DNA of 64,000 nucleotides from Paludisphaera rhizosphaerae. Its GTDB lineage: Bacteria > Planctomycetota > Planctomycetia > Isosphaerales > Isosphaeraceae. Positions 37,256 through 46,719 of this stretch are shown here, in pieces. Location of the stretch: contig NZ_JAALCR010000029.1 of assembly GCF_011065895.1 (NCBI RefSeq), forward strand, positions 1 through 64,000. Direction: 5' to 3'. Position numbers and translations under genes: made by a program. Each line of letters opens with the position of its first letter. The first letter of the stretch is position 1. Below the pieces are notes generated by a model. It worked only from the letters and a program-made list of their open reading frames with translations, made no database searches and had not been told where the DNA came from.

Positions 37256-37343
37256 GGATAGGGTCCTCGCGATCATATCGGCCCGAGGGCCGTGGGGGGT
37301 CGATTCCAAAGTGGGCCGAGGACCGTGGCCGAGGCTCTCCCGA

Positions 37344-37796
37344 CTAGCGGTCCTTGGTGGGTCGTCCGGCAGGAGACGATGCTTTCACCGTCGCCTCGAT
37401 GGCGCCGGGTTCCGGCGCCTGGTTGTTGTACTGATCCAGCTTGAGGTCCCATTCGTACCGCCGGGCGGCTTCCAGCTTCAGCATCCCCTTGGGGTTGCTC
37501 GGGTCGACCCGGTACACGGCCATCGCCTGCGCTTTCGTGTCGACCAGAAACAGCCACTGGCCCTGCTGGTTCCCCGGGGGGGTCGTGACGAAGGCCATCG
37601 TCCCGCCGGCTTCGCCGCCGGCCGTCGGCCGGACCGGGAAGCCCCGGGACGAATCGCCCCGCAAGGCGCCGGCGTCCGCCGCCGTCTGGGCCGCCAGCTC
37701 CGGACCTCGCGCCCCTGCCAGCCAGGAGACGGCGACGCCCACGATCAAGCCGGGAAGACCGAATCGCGCCACCCCGTTCCAGTCGCGTACCTTCAT
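37344..37796 (-). CDS. Small anchored or exported protein of unknown function
   Basis: 150 residues from the ATG at 37796, supported by GGAGG in the 14 bases upstream; an earlier in-frame start adds only a basic tail. An N-terminal hydrophobic segment (FGLPGLIVGVAVSWLAG) is either a signal or an anchor. The visible conserved part is GQWLFLVDTKAQAMAVYRVDP...LKLEAARRYEWDLKLDQYNN, a small beta-rich unit. I do not recognise a named family, though similar sequences occur in planctomycetes. It is 88 bases upstream of the SDSDV-repeat gene and probably co-transcribed with it. Confidence 0.7.
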   Translation of the reverse strand: MKVRDWNGVARFGLPGLIVGVAVSWLAGARGPELAAQTAADAGALRGDSSRGFPVRPTAGGEAGGTMAFVTTPPGNQQGQWLFLVDTKAQAMAVYRVDPSNPKGMLKLEAARRYEWDLKLDQYNNQAPEPGAIEATVKASSPAGRPTKDR

Positions 37797-38242
37797 CTCG
37801 TCCCCCTCCCTGAGCACCCTTCGCCGACGTCCATCCCAGACGCCGACCCCTCGCCGCGGGGAGAAACTCCCGCGCACGGCAAAGGACGTTCGACTTCAGT
37901 CTATCACACGCTTTACGGGAAATTCGTTGCTTCCGACCCCGGATCGAGGTCGTCGAGGTCGGCTGGAAATGGGGCGGAGAGGCCCTTCGCCGACTTCTTG
38001 ATTTTTTATTGTAAGATTTCGGACTCAGCCGGCAAGACCACCCTCAGAGTCCTCCCAACCGGCAGGTCCTTCGATCCTCCACGCAGGCGCTTGCAAAAGA
38101 GGTCGACTCGCGGTAAGTTGTTAAACAATTGCCGTAGCTTCCGAAGAGGTGGTTGCGGCGAACCCACGACCACACCCGCCTTTGACGCCGGCGGGCTCGC
38201 CGATGGTTCCCGAATTCCCGCCCCTGCCCGAGGGACGCCGCC
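37797..38242. promoter_or_regulatory. AT-richer intergenic region before the DUF1549/1553 gene
   Basis: 446 bases between divergent genes. Two AT-rich blocks stand out: around 38000-38020 (a run ATTTTTTATTGTAAGATTT) and 38118-38128, where TTGTT-A-AACAA is a perfect inverted repeat. Promoters for both directions should lie here, but no exact -10/-35 pair could be assigned. No gene seen. Confidence 0.4.
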
Positions 38243-40711
38243 ATGACCGGACCCCGACGCCGAGACCTTTGCGGGCGAATCCTGCTGACGACGTTCCTGG
38301 CGGCCTCGGCCGCGACGACCGTCTGGGCCGATGATCCCGTCGACGCTCTGATCGGATCGCCGACCTCGGTGAAGATCGAACCCCCGGACGCCCTGATGGT
38401 CGGCCAGCGAGCCAACGCCCGCCTGATCGTCACGGCGACCTACGCCGACGGCTCCGTCCGCGACCTGACCCGCGCCCTCGAGTGGTCGAGCGAAGACCAG
38501 AACGTCGCGACGGTTTCCAAGACCGGCCTGGCGACCCCGAAGGCGAACGGCAAGTCCGTGATCACCGCCCGCAAGGGGAGCGTCGAGGTTTCAACGACCG
38601 TCCGGGTCGAGGGGATGGACAAACCTTCCCCCGTCAGCTTCCGTCGCGACGTGGTCCCCGCGCTCAGTCAGGCGAGCTGCAATATGGGGGCCTGTCACGG
38701 CACCCCGACCGGCAAGGGTGGGCTCAAGCTGAGCCTTCGCGGCTACCTGCCTGACCAGGACTTCATCACGTTGAGCCGCGAATCGGGCGGCCGGCGCATC
38801 AACATGATGGACGCCGACGCCAGCGTCATCCTCCGCAAGCCGCTCGGCGAAGCCCCCCACGAGGGCGGCATCCGCCTGAAGCGCGATTCCAAGGCCTTCG
38901 AATATCTCCACGACTGGATCGCCGAGGGCGCCCACGACGACCCGAGCTCCTCCGAGCCGGTCAAACTGGAGATGCTCCCCGGCGCCCGCGTCCTCAACGC
39001 CCCGGCGAAGAACCAGCAGCTCGTCGTGATGCTGACCCTGGCCGACGGCTCGCGGAAGGACGTCACCTCGATCTGCTATTACGACTCGTCAAACCCGGAC
39101 GTCGCCGAGGTCGATTCCACGGGCTACGTGAACTTCAAGAACCGGGGCGAGGCGGCGATCATCGCCCACTATCTCAGCCTGGTCGCCAGCGTCCGGCTGA
39201 CGCATCTCGTCGAGGTCCCCGGCTTCGCGGCCGTCGACGTCCCCGAAGACAACGTGGTCGACCATACGGTCGTCGCCAAGCTCAACCGGATGCGGATCGC
39301 CCCGTCCGAGAACTGCTCCGACGCTGAGTTCATCCGCCGAGTCTACCTGGACGTCATCGGCGTCCTCCCCCGCCCCGAGGAGGTTGAGGCGTACCTGAAG
39401 GACAGCCCGGCCGACCGTCGCGGCAAGGTGATCGACGCCCTCCTCGAACGGCCGGAGTTCTACGACTTCTGGGCGTTGAAGCTGGCCGACGTCCTCCGAT
39501 CCAACGGCCGACTGATCGATCCCAAGGGAGCCTACGTCTTCCACCGCTGGATCCGCTCGGCGCTGGAGTCGGGGATGCCGATGGACCGGTTCGTCCAGGC
39601 CCTGCTCTCTTCGGACGGCTCGACCTTCTCCAACCCGGCCACCAACTACTACCGGATCAGCCGGGAGCCCGAGGCGGCCGTCGAGACCACGGCTCAGCTC
39701 TTCCTGGGCGTCCGGATCCAGTGCGCCAAGTGCCACAACCACCCCTTCGAGCGCTGGACGCAGGACGATTACTACGGCTTCGCCGCCTTCTTCTCGCAGA
39801 TCGGCCGGAAACCGGGGGCCATCCCCGGCGAGGAGGTCGTCTACGGCACCGGAGCCGGCGACGTGAAGCAGCCCCGGACGGGCAAGGTCATGCCCCCCAA
39901 GGCCCTGGGCGGCCCCGTTCTGGAAGACGCCGCGACCGACCGTCGCGCCCGCCTGGCGACGTGGCTGACCTCCAAGGAGAACCCGTTCTTCGGCAAGATC
40001 CTGGTCAACCGGATCTGGTATCACCTGATGGGCCGGGGGATCGTCGAACCCGTCGACGACTTCCGCGACTCCAATCCGCCCTCAAACGACGAGTTGCTCG
40101 ACGGCCTGGTCAAGGAGTTCGTCGCCGGCGGATTCCAGCTCAAGCCGCTGATCCGAACGATCGTCCAAAGCCGCACTTACCAGCTTTCGGCGACGGCCAA
40201 CCCGCTGAACAAGGACGACTCGATCTACTTCTCGCACGCCGCCACGAAGCTGCTCCCGGCTGAGGTGCTGCTCGACGCCATCTGCGACGTCACCGGCACG
40301 CCCAACGCCTTCCCGGGGCTCCCCCCGGCGGCCCGCGCTTGCCAGATCCCCGACGGCAAGATGGACGACCCGTTCCTCAAGACCTTCGGCCGTCCTGCCC
40401 GCGAGTTGGCCTGCGAATGCGAGCGCGAGACCGACTCGAATCTCTCGCAGGCCCTCCAGCTCATCGGCGGCTCGACTGTGAACAACAAGCTCCGCTCCGA
40501 CGGCGGCCGGATCGCCGGCCTCGCCAAGAGCGGCAAGCCCCCTGAGGCGATCGCCGAGGACCTCTACCGCATCGCCTTCAGCCGCTCCCCCAACGCCGCC
40601 GAAACCGAAGCGGCCGTCAAGCACCTCAAGGATTCGAAAGACCTCCGCGCCGCCGTCGAAGACCTGGCGTGGGTGTTGATCAACTCCAAGGAGTTCCTGT
40701 TCCGGCATTGA
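38243..40711 (+). CDS. Giant planctomycete protein with Big2, DUF1549 and DUF1553 domains
   Basis: 822 residues with a cleavable signal (TFLAASAATTVWA). Order: a bacterial Ig-like Big2 domain (about 35-135), a cytochrome-like patch with CNMGACHG near 150-160, a second Big2-like region (about 245-330), then DUF1549 with CAKCHNHPFERWTQDDYYG near 495-510 and DUF1553 with LVNRIWYHLMGRGIVEP near 590-610. Such proteins are expanded in planctomycetes; they often sit beside DUF1501 partners and are proposed to bind haem and take part in extracellular redox or polysaccharide use, which is not proven. No DUF1501 gene is adjacent here. Confidence 0.92.
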   Translation: MTGPRRRDLCGRILLTTFLAASAATTVWADDPVDALIGSPTSVKIEPPDALMVGQRANARLIVTATYADGSVRDLTRALEWSSEDQNVATVSKTGLATPKANGKSVITARKGSVEVSTTVRVEGMDKPSPVSFRRDVVPALSQASCNMGACHGTPTGKGGLKLSLRGYLPDQDFITLSRESGGRRINMMDADASVILRKPLGEAPHEGGIRLKRDSKAFEYLHDWIAEGAHDDPSSSEPVKLEMLPGARVLNAPAKNQQLVVMLTLADGSRKDVTSICYYDSSNPDVAEVDSTGYVNFKNRGEAAIIAHYLSLVASVRLTHLVEVPGFAAVDVPEDNVVDHTVVAKLNRMRIAPSENCSDAEFIRRVYLDVIGVLPRPEEVEAYLKDSPADRRGKVIDALLERPEFYDFWALKLADVLRSNGRLIDPKGAYVFHRWIRSALESGMPMDRFVQALLSSDGSTFSNPATNYYRISREPEAAVETTAQLFLGVRIQCAKCHNHPFERWTQDDYYGFAAFFSQIGRKPGAIPGEEVVYGTGAGDVKQPRTGKVMPPKALGGPVLEDAATDRRARLATWLTSKENPFFGKILVNRIWYHLMGRGIVEPVDDFRDSNPPSNDELLDGLVKEFVAGGFQLKPLIRTIVQSRTYQLSATANPLNKDDSIYFSHAATKLLPAEVLLDAICDVTGTPNAFPGLPPAARACQIPDGKMDDPFLKTFGRPARELACECERETDSNLSQALQLIGGSTVNNKLRSDGGRIAGLAKSGKPPEAIAEDLYRIAFSRSPNAAETEAAVKHLKDSKDLRAAVEDLAWVLINSKEFLFRH

Positions 40712-40792
40712 TCGTCGGACCTCATCGAACAGGACGTGATAGACTCCCTCATTGGAGTCCGTCCCGAATCTGTTCGATCGAGGTTCTTCGCC

Positions 40793-41404
40793 GTGAGCTC
40801 GACCCACAACGAGCGTGTTCTCGTCGTCCCTGCCGCCGAGCTTGACCGTCTGGGCCGGTTCCAGGGGTTCCACGCGGACGCCGACCGTTACCTCTCCGTC
40901 CTGCTCAAGCCGGAGAACACGTCGTTCCGTCCTCGGTCGGAGGTCGAGACCGACCCTAGCCTGAAGCAGATCATTCCCTACGTCGTGCTCCGGTCGGCGG
41001 GAAAGGTTTTCTGCTACACGCGGGGGGGGTCGCAGGGAGAGAAGCGGCTGCACTCGCTCCGCTCGCTGGGCGTCGGTGGGCACGTCGACGAGGCCGACGC
41101 CGGCGGCAACTGCGGCTTCGAGGCCTACGATACGGCCATGCGCCGGGAGCTTGAGGAGGAGGTCGACATCCAGAGCCCGGGCGTCCTCAAGCTCGCCGGC
41201 CTCATCAACGACGACGCCACGCCCGTCGGCGAGGTCCACCTGGGCGTCGTCCACATTTACGACCTGGAGGAGCCCCTGGTCTCCCCTCGCGAGGAGGGTC
41301 TGGCCGCCAGCGGCTTCGTGCCGATCGCCGAGTTGCTAGAAGATCGCGACCGCTTTGAGACCTGGTCGCGGTTCTGCATCGACGAGTTACTGGCCGAAGC
41401 CTGA
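40793..41404 (+). CDS. Nudix hydrolase-domain protein
   Basis: 203 residues from the GTG at 40793 (SD-like GAGG upstream); a GTG at 40736 would add 19 residues of doubtful value. The Nudix box is recognisable but split: GVGGHVDEAD, an insertion, then AMRRELEEEV, which supplies the metal-binding REx2EE core. Nudix enzymes hydrolyse nucleoside diphosphates linked to another group; some family members are regulators. The substrate cannot be told. Its 3' end overlaps the convergent alpha/beta hydrolase gene by 18 bases. Confidence 0.8.
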   Translation: MSSTHNERVLVVPAAELDRLGRFQGFHADADRYLSVLLKPENTSFRPRSEVETDPSLKQIIPYVVLRSAGKVFCYTRGGSQGEKRLHSLRSLGVGGHVDEADAGGNCGFEAYDTAMRRELEEEVDIQSPGVLKLAGLINDDATPVGEVHLGVVHIYDLEEPLVSPREEGLAASGFVPIAELLEDRDRFETWSRFCIDELLAEA

Positions 41405-42577
41405 TCCGGTTTGTGGACTCGCCACGGCCTGCGGGCTGGGGGACGGACCCGGCTGGCGCTCGTCGAGCCACTTGAGGACGGCCGGGAAGATCTCGACCGG
41501 GGCGTGCTTGCTCCAGACGAGGTCGCAGTGCCCGTACCGGCCGCGGCTTCCGGCTTTCTCGCCGAAGACGAGCAGCGTCTTATCTGGGCTCCCGAGCCGA
41601 TCGAAGGTCCTTTGGGTCGATGGCACGTCGGAGATCAGGTCGGTCTCCCCCGCGATCATCAGAGTCGGGACGACGACCTCGGTCAGGTGATCGGCGTAGT
41701 CGATCCGATCGTCGGCCGAGAGCAGATGCCCGTACCGCAGGTAGGGGGCGAACTGCCGGAGCGCCCCCGGTCCGGGATCCTCCAACGTGTAGCCGTAGAA
41801 CCGGGAGACCGTCCGGTCGTCCACGTTCTCGGCCGTGTAATAGAAGCGGTCGATCCTGTCCATTCCGGGCAGGCGAAAGTACGTCAGCGGACGGCCGAGC
41901 CTTCCAGCGCTGGCGATGGACAGCAGCGTCCGGATGCCGCCGTTGGCGGAGAGCATCTGGTTCTGCGGAGTCGTCGCCTGGATGATGGTGCTCCCCATCC
42001 CGACGAAGTTGGCGATGCGCCAGGGCTCGGTGCTGAGCTGCTGGAAGGGGAACATGACCATCCCTCCCAGGCTGTGGCCGACCCAGTTGACCTGCTTCAT
42101 CCCCGTCTGCTGTTCGACGTGCTCCAGGATCGCCGGCATGTCGTAGCGGACGACGTCGTCGAGCGTCCAGTTCGACTCTCCGCGCTCTCGGAACGGAGTC
42201 TCACGCAGGAACCGATTGAACCGGTCGCAGGACCCCAGCCGCGAGTTCTCACCGGAAGCTCGCAGGTCGAAGAGGAAAACCTCGTAGCCGTCAGCCGCTA
42301 GCTGGGACGGAAGGTTGTCGTCGGTGATCGTCCAGAAGGTGGCGTTAAGCCCCAACCCGTGACAGAGAATCACGGGGAGCTTCCCCGGGTCGGGCCGCTC
42401 GGGACGATAACGCCGGACGCCCAGCCGCCAACCGTCCTTCGTATAAGCGAACTCGTCGGTGCAGGGACGGAGATCAGGCGAGACGGCGTTCCGGCGCATC
42501 GCCGCGCAACCGGATAACCCGGCCACGCCGGCGGCCAGCGCCGCGGCCGCCCACTCCCTGCGGGACAGTCGATGCAT
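41387..42577 (-). CDS. Alpha/beta hydrolase lipoprotein
   Basis: 396 residues from the ATG at 42577; its signal ends in a lipobox-like LSGC near residue 23, so it is probably lipid-anchored and exported. The nucleophile elbow is GHSLGG at about residue 165, preceded by the oxyanion strand VILCHGLGLNATFW. An Asp in LMIAGETDLI and a C-terminal His (in YGHCDLVW) complete the triad. The arrangement resembles acid lipases or triacylglycerol/cholesteryl ester hydrolases, but the substrate is unknown. Confidence 0.85.
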   Translation of the reverse strand: MHRLSRREWAAAALAAGVAGLSGCAAMRRNAVSPDLRPCTDEFAYTKDGWRLGVRRYRPERPDPGKLPVILCHGLGLNATFWTITDDNLPSQLAADGYEVFLFDLRASGENSRLGSCDRFNRFLRETPFRERGESNWTLDDVVRYDMPAILEHVEQQTGMKQVNWVGHSLGGMVMFPFQQLSTEPWRIANFVGMGSTIIQATTPQNQMLSANGGIRTLLSIASAGRLGRPLTYFRLPGMDRIDRFYYTAENVDDRTVSRFYGYTLEDPGPGALRQFAPYLRYGHLLSADDRIDYADHLTEVVVPTLMIAGETDLISDVPSTQRTFDRLGSPDKTLLVFGEKAGSRGRYGHCDLVWSKHAPVEIFPAVLKWLDERQPGPSPSPQAVASPQTGSGFGQ

Positions 42578-42839
42578 GCGTAACGGAATCCTTCCGACGG
42601 CAACCAAGTCGCGGTCTTCCCGACCGTAGGCGGGATTCTAATCGACTCCGCCTCTGAGGGGAACGTGAGCATCGCACGGGAAAGTCCCCCGGGATCACTC
42701 ATAATCGGTCCGCCCCGACGAACTTCCGTCTTGAACAGCGTCCGGCGCGCCCGCAAGATCGGTATCTTCGGGCCGCTCGATCGGCCGATTACGCCACAAC
42801 TCGCCGAGCCGACCTCGGCGCGAACGGGAGACAGCCGCC

Positions 42840-43442
42840 ATGCCGTCGGGAATCTGGGGAATCCTGCTGGTCATCGCCCTCGTGATCCTGGGCCTCTTCG
42901 GCTGGCTGGCGATGGCGTTCAACAGCCTGGTCGCCTTGCGAAACCGCTACAAGACGGCCTTCAGCCAGATCGACGTCCAGCTCAAGCGACGGTACGACCT
43001 GATCCCGAACCTGATCGAGACGGCCAAGGCTTACATGAATCACGAGCGTCAGACGCTCGAATCCGTCGTACAGGCCCGCAACTCCGCGCTCGCGGCCAGT
43101 CGAACGGCCGCCGCGAATCCTGGCGACCCGTCCTCCATGGCCGGCCTCGCCGCCGCCGAGACCCAGCTCAACGGAGCCCTGGGCCGGCTGTTCGCCGTCG
43201 CCGAGGCCTACCCCGACCTCAAGGCGAATCAGACGATGCTGAACCTGCAGCAGGAGTTGACCAATACCGAGGATCTCATCGCTTCATCTCGGCAGGTCTT
43301 CAACAACAGCGTTCAGCAGTACAACACCGCCCGCGAGAGCTTCCCCACGAATTTCGTCGCCAACGCGATGGGCTTCGCCCCGGCCCAGCTTTTCGAGCTC
43401 TCCTCGGAAAAGGAACGCGAGACCCCCGGCGTCTCGTTCTGA
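42840..43442 (+). CDS. lemA: LemA family protein
   Basis: 200 residues. A single N-terminal membrane helix (ILLVIALVILGLFGWLAMAFN) is followed by the LemA domain, with the family landmark FSQIDVQLKRRYDLIPNLIETAKAY at about 42-65 and YNTAREs-type sequence (QQYNTARESFPTN) near the C-terminus. LemA proteins are inner-membrane proteins of unresolved function, sometimes paired with a TPM or M48 gene. No TPM gene is seen here. tRNA-Gln follows 73 bases downstream. Confidence 0.92.
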   Translation: MPSGIWGILLVIALVILGLFGWLAMAFNSLVALRNRYKTAFSQIDVQLKRRYDLIPNLIETAKAYMNHERQTLESVVQARNSALAASRTAAANPGDPSSMAGLAAAETQLNGALGRLFAVAEAYPDLKANQTMLNLQQELTNTEDLIASSRQVFNNSVQQYNTARESFPTNFVANAMGFAPAQLFELSSEKERETPGVSF

Positions 43443-43515
43443 TCGGCCTTGCACGATCGGCCGACGATCTCTATGATGCTCCTATCGGGCCGAAAACCGG
43501 CCCAACCCGCCGTTT

Positions 43516-43586
43516 TGGGGAATGGTGTAACGGTAGCACGGCTGACTCTGGATCAGTTAGTCTAGGTTCGAATCCTAGTTCCCCAG
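43516..43586 (+). tRNA. tRNA-Gln (CTG anticodon)
   Basis: 71 bases that fold as a complete cloverleaf: acceptor TGGGGAA pairs with TTCCCCA; the anticodon arm GCTGA/TCAGT encloses CTCTGGA, giving anticodon CTG (decodes CAG); the T arm has the invariant GGTTCGAATCC. The 3' CCA is not encoded. The discriminator is G. Confidence 0.93.
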
Positions 43587-43678
43587 CTCCACAGGCCGCA
43601 ACGCTGCGGCGATTTCAAAAACCGGCTCTCCTCGTCCCGCTTTCTCAGCATCGACGAGTCGGTTGAAAGTGGTCGAGA

Positions 43679-44863
43679 TCAAGGGACGCGGTTCCCGACA
43701 GCGGCCGCGATCTCGGCAAGACGTTGGTTCAGTTTGGAGTTCCGCCCCGTCTCGTCGGGCGATCCCCAATCCGCCTCCTCGGCCACGACGACCGCGCCGA
43801 GGCTGGGGAGGACGGCTGAACTGTTGCCTCGGTGCCCGAGGGACAGGAACAGATCGGCGGGCGCATCGGGCCAGATGAGCCGATCCTCGGTGGCTCGGCC
43901 GTGCGCGTTGAACCACCAGTTGAATCCGTAGATCCCCGGCCCCGCCTGGGAAAAATGGTCGGAGCCGCCGCCGTAGGTGCCGATCGACAGGTAGTCGTCG
44001 GTCTCGGCCTTGCGCGTCAGCGGCAGGTTCCGCGGGACCTGAGGACGCATCACGTCGTCGACAGCGTCTCGTGGTAGCAGTTGCTCGCCGTCCCAGGCCC
44101 CGCGATTCAGCCAGAACCAGGCGATGCGGGCGAAATCGCGGACGGAAGCCTTGATGCGTCGGTTGGTCGCGCGAAACTCCAGGCCGTCCTCCAGCCCGAT
44201 CGCTCCAAGCCGTGAGCGATCGGCGGCGACCTTCCGCGGCTCGTCGCGGAAGATGCGGTCGAAGAGGGTCTTCTGATAGAGCTGGATCGCGAAGTCGTTG
44301 TACGACCAGGCTTCGCCGGGACGCTCCGGGCGCGCGTAGCCGCTGGTCATGTTCGTCAGATGCCGCAGCGTCATGTCGCGGTCCTTCGGCTTCAAGTCCC
44401 AGCCGAAATCGCTAAGCGGCTGGTCGAGACCGCGAATCTTCCCCTCCTTCAGGGCGAACAGCAGCAGCGTGCCGAGCATCGGCTTGGCGGAGGAATAGAC
44501 GTCGCCCTTGAGCGACTGGTCGCCCCAGGTCTTTACGACGTAACCGTTCTTCACGACGCAGCCCCGGCCTCCAAGGCTCCTGGCGAGGGCGTCAAGCCGC
44601 TCCCGGCTGAGACCGAGCGCTTCCGGTTCTCGATGTTCCCACGCGGCTTTCGGGAACACGTAGGGGGCGGTCGCCTCCTGCCGCGGCTCGGCCGACCGAG
44701 GGTCGATCTCATTCCCGGGCTCCCCTCGGAGCGGGGTCGAGACTCCCTCGAAGGCTGCCGAAACGACAAGGAGAATCAGCATCGCCCGGATCGCAAGGCG
44801 GGTCCCTCTCACGAGTGCGCTCCTCGTTGGAGGAGGCTCGCCCTGGGTCTCGACGACGCTCAA
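43679..44863 (-). CDS. Exported serine hydrolase, class C beta-lactamase / penicillin-binding-like
   Basis: 394 residues with an N-terminal hydrophobic signal (AIRAMLILLVVSAAFEGV). The beta-lactamase-family motifs are present: S-x-x-K as SSAKPM (about residue 130), Y-x-N-type YNDFA near 200, and H-x-G as HRGN near 355. Members of this family include esterases, DD-peptidases and true beta-lactamases; resistance is not implied. It follows tRNA-Gln on the opposite strand. The substrate is unknown. Confidence 0.85.
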   Translation of the reverse strand: MSVVETQGEPPPTRSALVRGTRLAIRAMLILLVVSAAFEGVSTPLRGEPGNEIDPRSAEPRQEATAPYVFPKAAWEHREPEALGLSRERLDALARSLGGRGCVVKNGYVVKTWGDQSLKGDVYSSAKPMLGTLLLFALKEGKIRGLDQPLSDFGWDLKPKDRDMTLRHLTNMTSGYARPERPGEAWSYNDFAIQLYQKTLFDRIFRDEPRKVAADRSRLGAIGLEDGLEFRATNRRIKASVRDFARIAWFWLNRGAWDGEQLLPRDAVDDVMRPQVPRNLPLTRKAETDDYLSIGTYGGGSDHFSQAGPGIYGFNWWFNAHGRATEDRLIWPDAPADLFLSLGHRGNSSAVLPSLGAVVVAEEADWGSPDETGRNSKLNQRLAEIAAAVGNRVP

Positions 44864-44891
44864 GGGCGAGCCATGAACCGAAGCCTTCGGT

Positions 44892-45236
44892 TCAGGCCGG
44901 GAGAGCGGCGACGTCCTGGGACTTACCCATCGAGCCGACGGCCTCCTCGGCGGCGGTCCGTGCGTCGTTCGCTCCGTCGATCAGGCCGCGGACGGCGGCG
45001 TTTTCGCGCGGGACGGCGCCTGCGGCGAGCATCACCGGGAAGACCACGCCGTACGAGATCGTGTAGCACGTGGTATAGACGAACCGACTGGCGAACCGGC
45101 CGGCCGATTCCCAGGCCTTCGACGCCGCTTCAACGGCGTCGGCCGAGCCGCGGCGGATGCCGTCGGAGGCCACGGCCAGGACGGTCGGCCCTTCTTCGTG
45201 AGACTCGGCTTGCTCGGTTTCGTGGTGCTCGGACAT
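44892..45236 (-). CDS. Small hydrophobic protein, paralogue of the 54803-55159 protein
   Basis: 114 residues from the ATG at 45236, preceded by GGAGG. An acidic N-terminus (SEHHETEQAESHEEGP) leads to a hydrophobic core with YTISYGVVFPVMLAAGAVPRENAAVRGLIDGA and a short charged tail. The block YGVVFP-x-ML followed by VP-x-ENAAV-x-GLIDGA is shared with the 118-residue protein about 9.9 kb away, at the other end of the P-type ATPase cluster, so the two are paralogues. I do not recognise the family. The segment may be a re-entrant or single membrane element. Confidence 0.7.
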   Translation of the reverse strand: MSEHHETEQAESHEEGPTVLAVASDGIRRGSADAVEAASKAWESAGRFASRFVYTTCYTISYGVVFPVMLAAGAVPRENAAVRGLIDGANDARTAAEEAVGSMGKSQDVAALPA

Positions 45237-45379
45237 GGGTGCCTCCAGGAACCGCTCTCGCGAAACGGAACGCTCGAACTGGTCGCCAACTTCGATTCTA
45301 CGCATTTTACCCAGCCAACGGGGACGATGTTAGGAAATCTCGCCTCCGGAATGCTGAAACGACGTCGACGCGCACCGAA

Positions 45380-46606
45380 TCAGAGCGCCACGGCGAAGCC
45401 CATCAGCGCGATCGTCTGGGGAGCGGCGACTGTGATACCGAAATTGTAGCTCCCGAAAACGGCCAGCCGATCGTTCACGGTCCACAGGCCCCCGCCTCCC
45501 AGGACGGTCACCTGCGGCACGGAATTGCCGACCGTCCCAACGCCCTGGAACTGGAGCAGCCGGGGCAGCGCCGAGGCGTTGTAGAAGCCATGGAAGAAGA
45601 CCTTGAAGTCCTCGACGACCTCGCGCTCGAAGGCCCACTGAAAGCTGAGTTGGTAGGCGATCTGGTTGGCGTTGTTCTCAACGCCGGTCACGCCGACGTT
45701 GTACTCGAGGCCGATCTCGTACGGCAGGCTTTTCTCGAAGAGGACGTTGATCGAGGGCTGGGTGCCGTTGTTGAACGGAGTCGAGCCGAGTTCGGTCTGG
45801 AGATAGACCTCAAGCCCCATCGCGGGGAGGTGATATCGGGTGTTCTCCTCCCAGAAGTTCGCCTTGAAGTCAAAGGCCAGGGGCGAGTATCCGAAGGCGG
45901 CCGGGTGGGCGCCCAGGGCCGACTGATAGGACAGTCCGTTGGAGAAGATCCGCAGCTCCAGATTATCGGTCAGGCCGTATCGAAGGAGCGCTTCCCACTG
46001 GTAAATGCCCGGCTGCAATCCGCTGCGGCTCTTGCTGTAGAGGCCCAAAGGGGAGTTCTCGATGTAGACTCGCCCCTTGGGGATCGTGTACGGCGAATTG
46101 GGGAAGTTCGCGGTGTCCGGGTCTGGGTCGCGAATGTTGATCTTGAGCCGATGGCGGATCTCGTTGTCGAGGGCCCTGTGAGGGTCCTCGTCGTCGAGCA
46201 GCCAGCGGTCCTCGAAGATCAGATTGACCAGGCTGGGAAGGACGAACCGATCGGCGTCGGGTCGTGAAACGCCGTAACGCTCGCGGTAGTAGTCGATCGG
46301 ATCGATGTGAGCGTCGGGGTATTCGTACTTCGGCTCCTCCCCAGGCGCCGCCGTGTCGATCAGGCGATTGCGAAGCGCCGGGCTGATGTCGTCGTCCGCG
46401 GTGACGGTGGACGAGTCCGCGGCCGGTACCCCCGACGAGGGCTCCGGATCCTGACCCCGGACGGTCCTCACGCTGGAATCGAGAGCCGCGCAACCGTCCA
46501 GACCGGAAAGCAGGGTGCAGACGAGCCATACCCAGGCGGCCGGACGAAGAACGCCGGCGAGGCCCCGCCCGCCACGGACCTCGGATACGCTCGTCGGCTC
46601 GCTCAA
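45380..46606 (-). CDS. Outer-membrane transporter-like protein (phenol-degradation meta-pathway family)
   Basis: 408 residues with an N-terminal lipobox-like LDGC near residue 39, which suggests lipid attachment. The body shows the amphipathic beta pattern of a small outer-membrane barrel. The segment NFPNSPYTIPKGRVYIENSPLG closely follows the family signature of the PF13557-type 'transporter' proteins. Their substrates are mostly unknown. It is encoded 114 bases downstream of the Ca2+/H+ exchanger-like gene on the same strand and might belong to the metal-related gene set, but that is an inference. Confidence 0.75.
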   Translation of the reverse strand: MSEPTSVSEVRGGRGLAGVLRPAAWVWLVCTLLSGLDGCAALDSSVRTVRGQDPEPSSGVPAADSSTVTADDDISPALRNRLIDTAAPGEEPKYEYPDAHIDPIDYYRERYGVSRPDADRFVLPSLVNLIFEDRWLLDDEDPHRALDNEIRHRLKINIRDPDPDTANFPNSPYTIPKGRVYIENSPLGLYSKSRSGLQPGIYQWEALLRYGLTDNLELRIFSNGLSYQSALGAHPAAFGYSPLAFDFKANFWEENTRYHLPAMGLEVYLQTELGSTPFNNGTQPSINVLFEKSLPYEIGLEYNVGVTGVENNANQIAYQLSFQWAFEREVVEDFKVFFHGFYNASALPRLLQFQGVGTVGNSVPQVTVLGGGGLWTVNDRLAVFGSYNFGITVAAPQTIALMGFAVAL

Positions 46607-46719
46607 GTCGTCTCCCCGCTGACGCCTCCCAACCCGGAGGGGGACCGTCCGCGCAGCCCCACGAGATCGTTATCGACTCCACAAACGGCAAACTTGACAC
46701 AGTCGTCAAAATCAGCCCG

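Noticed and set aside
34184-37261. A 1025-codon plus-strand open frame
   Set aside because: It lies antisense to the M48, lipoprotein and SDSDV-repeat genes. Its composition is Arg/Gly/Asp-rich without domains, typical of a shadow frame in GC-rich coding DNA, whereas the minus-strand proteins have clear motifs.
43679-44863. A resistance beta-lactamase
   Set aside because: The motifs show only the broad serine hydrolase family. Esterases and DD-peptidases share them, so no resistance function is asserted.
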